64,000 nt of DNA from Corydoras sp. C115. Taxonomy: Eukaryota > Chordata > Actinopteri > Siluriformes > Callichthyidae. The notes beneath the pieces are model-generated. The model worked only from the letters and a program-made list of their open reading frames with translations, did no database searches and was not told the DNA's origin. Below are positions 55,179 to 64,000 of the stretch, piece after piece. Made by a program: the position numbers and the translations under genes. The stretch is taken from NCBI GenBank assembly GCA_019802505.1, contig JAFMOC010000782.1, positions 43,053 through 107,052 of the forward strand, written 5' to 3'. Each line of letters starts with the position of its first letter. Within the stretch, counting starts at the first letter, position 1.

Positions 55179-55518
55179 TCCATCCATCCATTATCTCCCG
55201 CTTTATCCTCTATTAGGGTCGCGGGGGGGGGTTCCCCATACCCATCCAGGGGAGAAAGTCTTGGGCGCTGGGCAGATAGACCCAGGACAGGACACCAATC
55301 TATCACTGAACACACACTCACTCACACAGACACACTCTATATGGGGCAATTTGGAGAACTCAATTGACCTTGATCCATGTTTTTGAAACCGGAGAACCCG
55401 GAGGAAACCCACACGGACACGGGGGAGAACATGGAAACTCCACCCAGATTGGGATTTGAACCTGGAATCCCTAGTGCTGAGAGGAGAACATGCCAACCAC
55501 TAAGCCACCGTCCTGCCC
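55179..55518 (-). mobile_element. V-SINE, small core deletion
   Basis: catgtttttgaaaccggag lacks the gactgtgggag bases. Confidence 0.85.
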
Positions 55519-55557
55519 AATTTGAATAGTTGTTTTATATATATATATATATATAAT

Positions 55558-55889
55558 ATTGGCTTGTTCTCCTCTCAGCACTAGAGATTCCCGGTTCGAA
55601 TCCCCATCTGGGTGGAGTTTCCATGTTCTCCTCGTGTCTGCATGGGTTTCCTCCGGGTTCTCCGGTTTCCTCCCACAGTCAATTGAATGGATCAAGTCAG
55701 TTGAATTCTCAAAATTGCCCCATATTGAGTGTGTCTGTGTGAGTGAGTTTGTGCCCAGCGATGGATTGGCACCCTGTCCTGGGTCTATCTGCCCAGCACC
55801 CGAGACGTTCTCCCCTGGATGGGCATGGGGAACCCCACCGCGACCCTAATAGAGGATAAAGCGGGAGATAATGAATGGATGAATGAATT
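55558..55889 (+). mobile_element. V-SINE lacking the A box
   Basis: Starts ttggcttgttctcctctcag after an (AT)n run; tail complete. Confidence 0.85.
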
Positions 55890-55924
55890 ATTAATAAGGT
55901 TTCTTAATTCTTTCCTCAGGACGT

Positions 55925-56365
55925 CTAGCAGAGAATGTTTAGGGTGCTGGGCAGATACAACCAGGAGAGGGCGCCAATCCATCAATGGGTACTCACTCAC
56001 AGTATATAAGGAACATTTAGATTAAGGGGGTACATTATCCCTGGGCACACTCACTCACACAGACACACACACACACACTCTATATGGGGCAATTTAGAGC
56101 AGCAGGCGTTCCAACCTCATCTCAAAATCTTCGAGTTTATTCTCTACTAGGGTCGGGGGGGCACAGAGTGTTTTGGAAGCTGGGCAGATACATCTAGGAC
56201 AGGGCGCCAATCTATCACTGGACACACTCACCCACAGACACACTGTAGTGGGGCAAAATTGAACAGTCAATTCACCCTAAACCCACAAAGGGAGCACATG
56301 GAAACTCCACCCGGATTGGGATTCGAACCTGGATCCCCAGGGCTGAGAGGAGAACATGCTAAACA
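55925..56365 (-). mobile_element. Old, fragmented V-SINE copies
   Basis: Pieces at about 55930-56000, 56036-56100 and 56128-56365 with many substitutions (gaatgtttagggtgctgggc; ttgggattcgaacctggatc). Confidence 0.65.
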
Positions 56366-56681
56366 CTAAGCCGTGGGGGGGGGGGATTCCCCATGCCCAT
56401 CCAGGGGAGAACGTTTCGGGCGCTGGGCAGATACACCCAGGACAGGACACCAATCCATCGCTGGACACACTCACTCACACAGACACACTCTATATGGGAC
56501 AATTTGGAGAACTCAATTAATTTGATCCATGTTTTTGGACTGTGGGAGGAAACCGGAGAACCCGGAGGACACCCACGCGGACACGGGGAGAACATGGAAA
56601 CTCCACCCAGATGGGGATTCGAACCGGGAATCCCTAGTGCTGAGAGGAGAACATGCCAACCACTAAGCCACCATGCCGCCC
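56366..56681 (-). mobile_element. V-SINE, tail missing
   Basis: Begins in the G-run; ends ccaccatgccgccc. Confidence 0.85.
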
Positions 56682-56748
56682 GGTAAGAAATATTATTTAA
56701 TAATATTTAACTGATGACCTATCAAGACTTCCAGCTCGGGGAACACGA

Positions 56749-57055
56749 TCCATCCATCCATCATCTTCCGCTTTACCCTCTATTAGGGGGGGGGTTCCCC
56801 ATGCCCATCCAGGGGAGAACGTTTCACGCGCTGGGCAGATACACCCAGGACAGGACGCCAATCTATCACTGGGCACACACTCACTCACTCACACAGACAC
56901 ATATATATGGGGCAATTTGGAGAATTCACTTGACTTGATCCATGTTTTGGGACTGTGGGAGGAAACCGGAGAATTGGAAAACATGGTGAACATGGAAACT
57001 CCACCCAGATTGGGATTCGAACCGGGAATCCCTAGCGCTGAGAGGAGAACGTGCC
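56749..57055 (-). mobile_element. V-SINE, core damaged
   Basis: The core reads ccggagaattggaaaacatg; head cut at gagaacgtgcccg. Confidence 0.8.
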
Positions 57056-57605
57056 CGCAACAGATAAAACAGATAGTAAGATGGAGACAGATGGGTACCA
57101 TTCGAAGTTCACGCCGGTTCAGAAGCCGAGACCATGACACGTTTCTGCTGTAGATGTTTATTAGTCGACTGGCTGCACTCCATTGTTGGCTGACTCTCTC
57201 TCTGCTGGTAAAACACACCCGAGGCCGTCCATAGTGAAGCAAGACACAGGATCCTGTCTATCTTACGCAGCTATCTTAGAGATGGAGGGCAAAATGTAAA
57301 GAGAGAGGGGGTGTAAGAGATAGAGCAGCATGGTGTCCATTCCCCTCTTTCTGTTCACGCTAACCCTCGTAATGGCGGGGAAACGAGCCGGTGGTTGTCA
57401 TTTTTAAGTGGTGTGCATATCCACTGGATAGCTGGTGCTATATTTAACCTCTGACTTCAGCCTGGTAGCCTGAACACCACGTGTACATTGGATCTGCCCA
57501 TTGTCTCCTTCAGCCTTCAACCGTGACCTTCACCTGGACATCACTGCAGTGCTTCAACTGACCCTGAAACAGAGCAGAGAGAGATTCAGTTGCAGGTCTA
57601 AACAA
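57056..57605. other. Intergenic, no gene seen
   Basis: The longest SINE-free stretch in this part. No exon with convincing splice signals was found. Confidence 0.4.
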
Positions 57606-57791
57606 CTCCATCCATCCATCCATTATCTTCTGCTTTATTCTCTATTAGGGTCGTGGGGGGGGGGGTTCCCCATGCCCATCCAGGGGAGAACGTTTGGGGC
57701 GCTGGGCAGATACACCCAGGACAGGGCGCCAACCTATCGCTAAGGACACCCTCACTCACACACACACACTCTATATGGAGCAATTTGGAGC
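57606..57791 (-). mobile_element. V-SINE, tail half
   Basis: Breaks at gagcaatttggagc, where another tail begins. Shares aacgtttggggcgctggg with the next copy. Confidence 0.85.
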
Positions 57792-58111
57792 TCCATTATC
57801 TTCCGCTTTATCCTCTATTAGGGTCGCGGGGGGGGGGGGTGGGGTTCCCCATGCCCATCCAGGGGAGAATGTTTGGGGCGCTGGGCAGATACACCCAGGA
57901 CAGGACGCCAATCTAACACTGGGCACACACTCACTCACTCACACAGTCATCACAGACACACTCTATATGGGGCAATTTGGAGAACTCAATTGACCTTGAT
58001 CCATGTTTTTGGACTGTGATAGGAAACCCATGTGGACACGGGGAGAACATGGAAACTCCACCCAGATTGGGATTCGAGGAGAACATGCCAACCACTAAGC
58101 CACCGTGCCGC
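57792..58111 (-). mobile_element. V-SINE, shortened core and B box
   Basis: aatgtttggggcgctggg variant; the B box is lost at ttgggattcgaggagaac. Confidence 0.85.
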
Positions 58112-58123
58112 AGGGTTGCAGTT

Positions 58124-58400
58124 CATCCATCCATCCATTATCTTCCGCATTATCATGTATTAGGGTCGTGGGGGGGGGGTTCCCCATGCCCATCCAGGGG
58201 AGAACGTTTCGGGCGCTGGGCAGATACACCCAGGACAGGACGCCAATCTATCACTGGCATGTTCTCCTCTCAGCACTAATCTATCACTGGGCACACACTC
58301 ACACAGACACACTTTATATGGGGCAATTTGGAGAACTCAATTGACTTGATCCATGTTTTTTGGACTGTGGGAGGAAACCGGAGAACCCGGAGGAAACCCA
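58124..58400 (-). mobile_element. V-SINE with a 23-bp insertion of an inverted head piece
   Basis: At about 58256-58278 a sense-strand ggcatgttctcctctcagca piece interrupts the minus copy, with atctatcact on both sides. Confidence 0.8.
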
Positions 58401-58718
58401 TGGCATGTTCTCCTCTCAGCTCTAGGGATTCCCGGTTCGAATCCCCATCTGGGTGGAGGTTCCATGCTCTCCCCGTGTCCGCGTGGGTTTCCACCGGGTT
58501 CTCCAGTTACCTCCCACAGTCCAAAAACATGTACAAGTCAATTGAATTCTCCAAATTGCCCCATATAGAGTGTGTGTGTGTGAGTGAGTGTGTGCCCAGC
58601 AATAGATTGGCATCCTGTCCAGGGTTTATCTGCCCAGCGCCCGAGACGTTCTCCCCTGGATGGGCATGGGGAACCCTCCCGCGATCCTAATAGAGGATAA
58701 AGCGGAAGATAATGAATG
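58401..58718 (+). mobile_element. V-SINE lacking the A box, joined head-on to the minus copy
   Basis: Begins ggcatgttctcctctcag directly after gaggaaacccat; catgtacaagtc subfamily. Confidence 0.85.
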
Positions 58719-59240
58719 AATGAAATATATATATATATAATATTGTCCCACAAACCCGACCAGATTAAGAACACCATGCTGACCAGCCTTATATTAATAT
58801 AGTACAGTACCAGTCAAACGTTAGGACACGCCCCCTTTTTGCTCTACTTATTGTGAAGATGGACTTTGTAGTTCTCCAATTCCAGACTGTAGTCCATCTG
58901 TTTGGGTTCTACAGTACATACTGTGTACGTCCCCTTTACTCTGTTCTAATGGTCAGAACCCCAATAGTACCAATAGAGCAGGGGTTATTGGGTGGGTGCA
59001 TTAGTCCTATCCCAGCAGTCTCACTGAGGTGGAGAACTGAAACTCCAGCAGCACTGCTGCACTAGAACCCCCTCACAGCAACAGTGTCACTGCCTAACTG
59101 ACAAGAAACAATCCACCACCCAAATGATACCTGTTCTGTGATGGGACACTTCTGATGAAATCCACAAGATGGCGCCAAAGGATTTTGTTTTGGTATTTTG
59201 TTAACGACTGCGTTGGTGTTTGGTACAATACATTAAGATT
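58719..59240. repeat. Intergenic; mosaic of old fish repeats
   Basis: (AT)n near 58722-58742. gtaccagtcaaacgttagga (about 58808) and the ccagcagcactgctgc to caatccaccaccc region (59045-59120) resemble common fish repeats, the latter related to 43112-43278. Confidence 0.5.
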
Positions 59241-59583
59241 CATTCATTCATTCATTCATTATCTCCCGCTTTATCCTCTATTAGGGTCGTGGGGGGAGGG
59301 GGGGGGTTCCCCATGCCTATCCAGGGGAGAACGTTTCAGGCGCTGGGCAGATACACCCAGGACAGGACACCAATCTATCACTGGGCACACACTCACTCAC
59401 ACAGACACACTCTATATGGGGCAATTTGGAGAACTCAATTGACTTGATCCATGTTTTTGGATTGTGGGAGGAAACCGGAGAACCCGGAGGAAACCCACGC
59501 GGACATGGGGAGAACATGGAAACTCCACCCAGATGGGGCTTCGAACCGGGAATCCCCAGCGCTGGGAGGAGAACATGCTAACC
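59241..59583 (-). mobile_element. V-SINE, head end lost
   Basis: Long (attc)n tail; stops at gctaaccc. Confidence 0.85.
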
Positions 59584-59700
59584 CGACACACACACTGTAA
59601 GGAGCAATTTAATGCAGCCAATTTACTTTGAATTCATGTTTTTGGAATGTGGGATGAAACCAGAGAATGTGGAGGAGACCCACACAGACAAGGAGTAAAA
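59584..59700 (-). mobile_element. Old V-SINE fragment
   Basis: gaattcatgtttttggaatg and gagacccacacagacaagg, strongly diverged. Confidence 0.6.
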
Positions 59701-59762
59701 GTGTAAAGTCTGAGGCGAAATAGAGCCAGGGCCCTCGTTGGCTTTCGATAGATTCTCTTCCG

Positions 59763-60100
59763 CATCCATCCATTATCTTCCGCTTTATCCTCTATTAGGG
59801 TCGAGTGGGGGTTCCCCATGCCCATCCAGGGGAGAACGTTTCGGGCGCTGGGCAGATACAACCAGGACAGGACGCCAATCTATCACTGGGCACACACTCA
59901 CTCACACAGACACACTCTATATGGGGCAATTTGGAGAACTCAATTAACCTTGATCCATATTTTTGGACTGTGGGAGGAAACTGGAGAACCCGGAGGAAAC
60001 CCACGTGGACACGGGGAGAACGTGGAAACTCCACCCAGATGGGGATTCGAACCGGGAATCCCTAGAACATGCTAAACCACTAAATCACCGTGCCGCCCGG
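59763..60100 (-). mobile_element. V-SINE, short head deletion
   Basis: gggaatccctagaacatgc lacks the cgctgagaggag bases. Confidence 0.85.
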
Positions 60101-60163
60101 CAGCATAACATATTTAAACCTGATTGGCTACCGTTTCTGTTTTTGATTGTAGACTTTGTGCCA

Positions 60164-60469
60164 GGGCGGCACGGTGGCTTAGTGGTTGGCATGTTCTCCT
60201 CTCAGCACTAGGGATTCCCGGTTCGAATCCCCATCTGGGTGGAGTTTCCATGTTCTCCCCGTGTCCGCGTGGGTTTCCTCCGGGTTCTCCGGTTTCCTCC
60301 CACAGTCCAAAAACATGGATCAAGTCAATTGAGTTCTCCAAATTGCCCCATATAGAGTGTGTCTGTGTGAGTGAGTGTGTATCCAGCGATAGATTGGCGC
60401 CCTGTCCTGGGTGTATCTGCCCAGCGCCCGAAACGTTCTCCCCTGGATGGGCATGGGGAACCATGGATG
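60164..60469 (+). mobile_element. V-SINE, clean copy with target-site duplication
   Basis: A box 60175-60186, B box 60220-60230. Flanked by gactttgtgcca at 60152-60163 and 60470-60481. It ends at ggggaaccatg without the gaccctaat tail, so tail loss occurred before or during insertion. Confidence 0.9.
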
Positions 60470-60589
60470 GACTTTGTGCCACCCGTCCCATTCCATAGCA
60501 GATTGGCACTTTAGCTTTATTGGAGTCCTGATTATCAAAATAGTTGTAATATTGTTCTGCGGTTTAATGATATGCTGCAGACTTACTGT

Positions 60590-60790
60590 TGTCATGATTA
60601 CACACTATATGCGCAAAAGTATTTTAACGCCTGACCGTGTCACATGCGAGAACTTGTTCTAAATTCCACTCTAAATCCAAGGCTGGGAATACTGAGTGTT
60701 GGTAGCGTGGAACGTTTGAAGACATTAACGGCTTTCCATGAGGCTTGAGAATGTGGGAGTGAGAATGGGGGCAATTCGGTCAAGACAGCG
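60590..60790. mobile_element. Fragment of a fish DNA-transposon-like repeat
   Basis: cacactatatgcgcaaaagt at one end and following text resemble a common fish element whose ends read cactatatgg.caaaagtat. Class not certain. Confidence 0.45.
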
Positions 60791-60813
60791 TTTGGGGGGG
60801 GGGGGGGGGTGAC

Positions 60814-61178
60814 ATCCATCCATCCATTCATTCATTCATTCATTATCTTCCGCTTTATCCTCTATTAGGGTCGTGGTGGGGTTCCCCATGCCCATCCAGG
60901 GGAGAACGTTTCGGGCGCTGGGCAGATACACCCAGGACAGGACGCCAATGTATTGATGTGCACACACTCACTCACACACACACACTCTATATGGGGCAAT
61001 TTGGAGAACTCAATTGACTTGCTCCATGTCTTTGGACTGTGGGAGGAAACCGGAGAACCCGGAGGAAACCCACACGGACACGGGGAGAACATGGAAACTC
61101 CACCCAGATGGGGATTGGAACCGGGAATCCCTATAGCTGAGAGGAGAACATGCCAACCACTAAGCCACCAAGCCGCCA
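60814..61178 (-). mobile_element. V-SINE, full length, long (attc)n tail
   Basis: Preceded by a G-run of about 17 (60793-60809). Confidence 0.85.
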
Positions 61179-61192
61179 CAACCACGTTACTA

Positions 61193-61543
61193 TCCATCCA
61201 TTATGTTCCGATTTATCCTATATTAGGGTCGATTTGGGGGGGGGGGGGGGGGGGGGTCCCCATGCCCATCCAGGGGAGAACGTTTCGGGCGCTGGGCAGA
61301 TACACCCAGGACAGGGCGCCAATCCATCGCTGGGCACACACTCACTCACACAGACACACTCTATATGGGGCAATTTGAAGAACTCAATTGACCTGATCCA
61401 TGTTTTTGGACTGTGGGAGGAAACCGGAGAACCCGGAGGAAACCCACACGGACACGGGGAGAACATGGAAACTCCACCCAGATTGGGATTTGAACCAGCG
61501 CTGAGAGGAGAACATGCCAACCACTAAGCCACCGTGCCTCCCT
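61193..61543 (-). mobile_element. V-SINE, long G-run, B box lost
   Basis: G-run of about 21 near 61236-61256; ttgggatttgaaccagcgct shows the loss. Confidence 0.85.
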
Positions 61544-61591
61544 TGAAAGTAAACAACTAACATAATTACAATGCCCAAATTGAATAGTTGT

Positions 61592-61623
<32 letters not shown>

Positions 61624-61625
<2 letters not shown>

Positions 61626-61838
61626 GCATGTTCTCCTCTCAGCACTAGGGATTCCTGGTTCCCGATTTCTCAATTGTCTTGATCCATGTTTTTGGACTGT
61701 GGGAGGAAACCGGAGAACCCGGAGGAAACCCACGCGGACACGGGGAGAACATGGAAACTCCACCCAGATGGGGATTCAAACCGGGAATCCCTAGGCTGAG
61801 AGGAGAACATGCTAACCACTAAGCCACCGTGCCGCCCC
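61624..61838. mobile_element. Fold-back V-SINE: + head piece then inverted core and head
   Basis: + part 61624-61665 (agcatgttctcctctcagca to tcctggttccc), minus part from about 61671 to gccaccgtgccgcccc. Confidence 0.8.
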
Positions 61839-61854
61839 ATCCATCCATCAATTA

Positions 61855-62012
61855 GAAAAAAAGATTCCTTCTTTAGAACATCAGGAAAATCAGACGCTTC
61901 TAGACTGAACATGCGACCCAACTGCTTGTTCAAGCCCTAGTCCTATCCCGGCTTGTTTATTGGAATGCGTTGCTTGCCGGTCTCCCAGCTTCCACAATCA
62001 GACCTCTACAAC
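61855..62012 (+). pseudogene. LINE reverse-transcriptase fragment (L2/CR1-like)
   Basis: From 61913 the + frame reads ATQLLVQALVLSR then NALLAGLPASTIRPLQL, the conserved thumb-region text of fish L2/CR1-clade reverse transcriptases. The expected RLDYCN reads RLVYWN, and an in-frame stop lies just upstream (61901-61903), so it is a dead remnant. Confidence 0.7.
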
Positions 62013-64000
62013 TACCGTATTTTCCGGACTATATGGCGCACCTAAAAGCCTAAAGTTTTCCCAGAAATCGGACGTGCGCCTTACAATCCGGTGCGCCTCA
62101 TACGTATGGCTGAGCTAAATTGCCCCTATAGAGTACATGTGGGTGACATGGAGGTGTAGGTGTTAGCACGTTCACCTCTCAGTGCTGTGGATCCAGGTTT
62201 AAATCCTGATCTGGGTGGAGTTTCCATGTTCTCGTGTCCTGTGGGTTTCCTTCTGGTTCTCTGGTTTTCTCCCATTGTCCAAAAACATGGATTCAAGGTC
62301 AATTAGCTGGTCTAAATTGCCCCATAGAGTGTGTGTTAGTGTGTGAGATTGTACCCAGTGATAGATTGGTACCCTGTCCTGGGTGTATCTAGATGGTCTA
62401 CCCCCCGGGGGGCCCCCAAACTTCTCCCCCTTTCCGGGTAGGGAGGGGGGGGAAAACCCCCCGACCCAATAAATAAAGGCCCAAAATAAAAATTAATAAA
62501 AAACCGTTTTTTTTCCCCCCCGGGCTATTTAAGGCGCCCCTAAAAGCCCCCAAAATTTTTTCCCGAAATCGGACCCCTGAGTTTTTTTTTTTTTTTTTTT
62601 TTTAATTCCGGTGGGGGCCTTTTACGTATTGGGCCCCAAAAAATTTGGGTTTAAGTAAAATTGGGTGAGTAAATTTCCCCTATAAAAGTACCACCCCCCC
62701 CCCCCCCCCGCGAACCCAATAAAGGATAAAGCGGTTTAAAAAGAAAGAAATACCCGGGATTTTTCCCCGACTATAAAAGGGGGCATCTTTAAAAAGCCTA
62801 AAAATTTTTCCCCGAAATCGGACTTTTTTGCCTTATAAAATCCGGTGGGGGCCCTTAAAACGTATTTTCCAAAAAAAATGGATTCAAGGGAAATAGGCTT
62901 GGGGCTAAGGGCCCCCATAGAGTACAAAGTGGGTGACATGGAGGGTAGGGGGTTAGCACTTTTACCCCTTCCGTGCCCGTGGGGTCCCGGTTTAAAACCT
63001 GATCTGGGTGGGTTTCCCTTTTTTCCCCGTTTCCCGTGGGTTTCCTTTCCTTCTCGGGGGTTTTCTCCAAAATTTTCCAAAAAAAATGGGTTCAAGGGCA
63101 ATTAGTGGTCTAAAAATTGCCCAAAAGAGTGGGTGTTAGTGGGGGTGAGATTGTCCCAGTGATAGATTGGCGTCCTGTCCCGGGGGTATCTACCCAAACC
63201 CCCCAAAAAGGGTTTTCCTCTGGGAAAAGGGGCAATGGGGAAACCCCCCGCCCCCCCCTAATAGAGGAAAAAATCAGGAAAGGAAATTTTAATTTTTAAT
63301 GAAGAATAATACCGGATTTTGGCCATAAGGCCCCCACCTAAAACCTAAAAAATTTCCCCGAAATCGGACTTTCGCCTTTTACGTATTGTCCCAAAAAAAA
63401 GGAATTTAAGGGGAAAAAGGGGGTGAGCTAAAAAATTGGGCCCCCATAGAGTACATTTTGGGGGACATGGGGAAAGGGGCAGGGTTAGCACCGGGTTTAC
63501 CCCTCAGTGCTGTGGGGTCCCCGGTTTAAATCCTTTCTTTGGGGGGGGAGTTTCCATGTTTCTCGTGTTTTCGTGGGTTTCCCTTTTGGTTTTCTTGTTT
63601 TCTCCCATTGTCCAAAAAAATGGTTTAAGGGCCCAAATTTGCTGGTCTTTAAAATTTCCCCATAGAGTGTGTGTTATTTTGGGGAGATTGTAAAACCCCC
63701 GTGAAAGTTGGTACCCCCCTTTTCCCGGGGGGGGATCTACCCCCGCCCAAAACGTTTTTTATCCCCTGGTTTGGGCATTGGGGGAAACCCCCCCCGCCCC
63801 CCAATTTGAAAAAGGGTAAAGCCGGGAAAATAAAGAAAAATGAATAATACCGTATTTTCCGGACTATAAGGCGACCTAAAAGCCTAAAAATTTTCCCGAA
63901 ATTGGGACGTGCCCCCCTTATTTAAACCGGGGGCGCCTTTAAAAAGATTGTCCCAAAAAATGGATTTTAAGGGAAATTTTCTTTAGGGTAAATTTCCCAT
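62013..64000 (+). repeat. Tandem repeat of an accgtattttccgg element plus an old V-SINE, low-quality sequence
   Basis: Clean unit: 62013-62400, with taccgtattttccggactat, cctaaaagcctaaagttttc and then a V-SINE variant (ggtgttagcacgttcacc; aatcctgatctgggtggag). Recognisable but garbled repeats start near 62493, 62751, 63308 and 63846. From about 62400 homopolymers are inflated throughout (for example ttttttccccg, ccaaaaaaaatgg), which looks like base-call error. Confidence 0.75.

Noticed and set aside
20581..60470. tRNA genes suggested by good A and B boxes
   Set aside because: The boxes are followed by SINE core instead of a foldable acceptor stem; these are SINE heads.
738..61838. Dozens of 60-200-codon open frames with nearly the same translations, such as PTVQKHGSRSIEFSKLPHI or WEETGEPGGNPRGHGENM
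   Set aside because: They are different frames of the V-SINE, present in several frames and on both strands of the same copies. Recurrence reflects repeat identity, not a protein family.
62736..63693. Open frames in the last 1.3 kb
   Set aside because: The sequence there seems corrupted by homopolymer errors; frames are meaningless.

Overview
The window is teleost fish nuclear DNA. Two linked S100 calcium-binding protein genes have vertebrate splice sites, poly(A) signals and a TATA box, and the repeats are fish-type: V-SINE/DANA-like SINEs, other tRNA-derived SINEs, a hAT-like MITE and an L2/CR1-like LINE scrap. The DANA/Mermaid-like SINE core and other repeats I know from otophysan fish (catfish, characins, carps) point to that group, but species cannot be fixed from this sequence.

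Genes, both on the + strand in tandem. The first is an S100 protein with coding exons 20407-20538 and 24475-24810 (about 151 aa) and an unusual Ala/Pro/Glu-rich tail. The second is s100a1-like, with a non-coding exon 1 ending at 32012 behind a TATA box at 31921 and coding exons 37667-37820 and 41304-41495 (about 114 aa). Each predicted protein has one pseudo EF-hand and one canonical EF-hand, the normal S100 plan. A possible coding exon of an unrecognised gene lies on the minus strand at about 53036-52800. I can defend no other protein gene.

Most of the rest is repetitive. One tRNA-derived SINE family, called V-SINE below, is present in roughly a hundred full, truncated or rearranged copies, about 40% of the window by my rough addition, in introns and between genes on both strands. 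Many copies form tandem dimers or tetramers, head-out inverted pairs or palindromes. Several of these composites are flanked by one short direct repeat (9-14 bp), so the composite may have been inserted as a unit.

Layout: 1-1450 tandem repeat broken by SINEs; 3030-5590 polypyrimidine tract; 6.8-16 kb SINE clusters; 16.17-17.83 kb 29-bp AT-rich minisatellite between inverted duplications; 20.4-25.3 kb first S100 gene; 25.4-28.85 kb tandem array carrying five identical 36-bp exon-like cassettes; 28.9-31.9 kb SINEs and tandem triplication; 31.9-42.0 kb s100a1, whose introns hold SINE multimers and a 66-bp higher-order minisatellite; 42-62 kb SINE-rich intergenic DNA with two MITEs, an 11-bp minisatellite and the candidate minus-strand exon; 62.4-64 kb sequence that looks corrupted by homopolymer errors over a tandem repeat.
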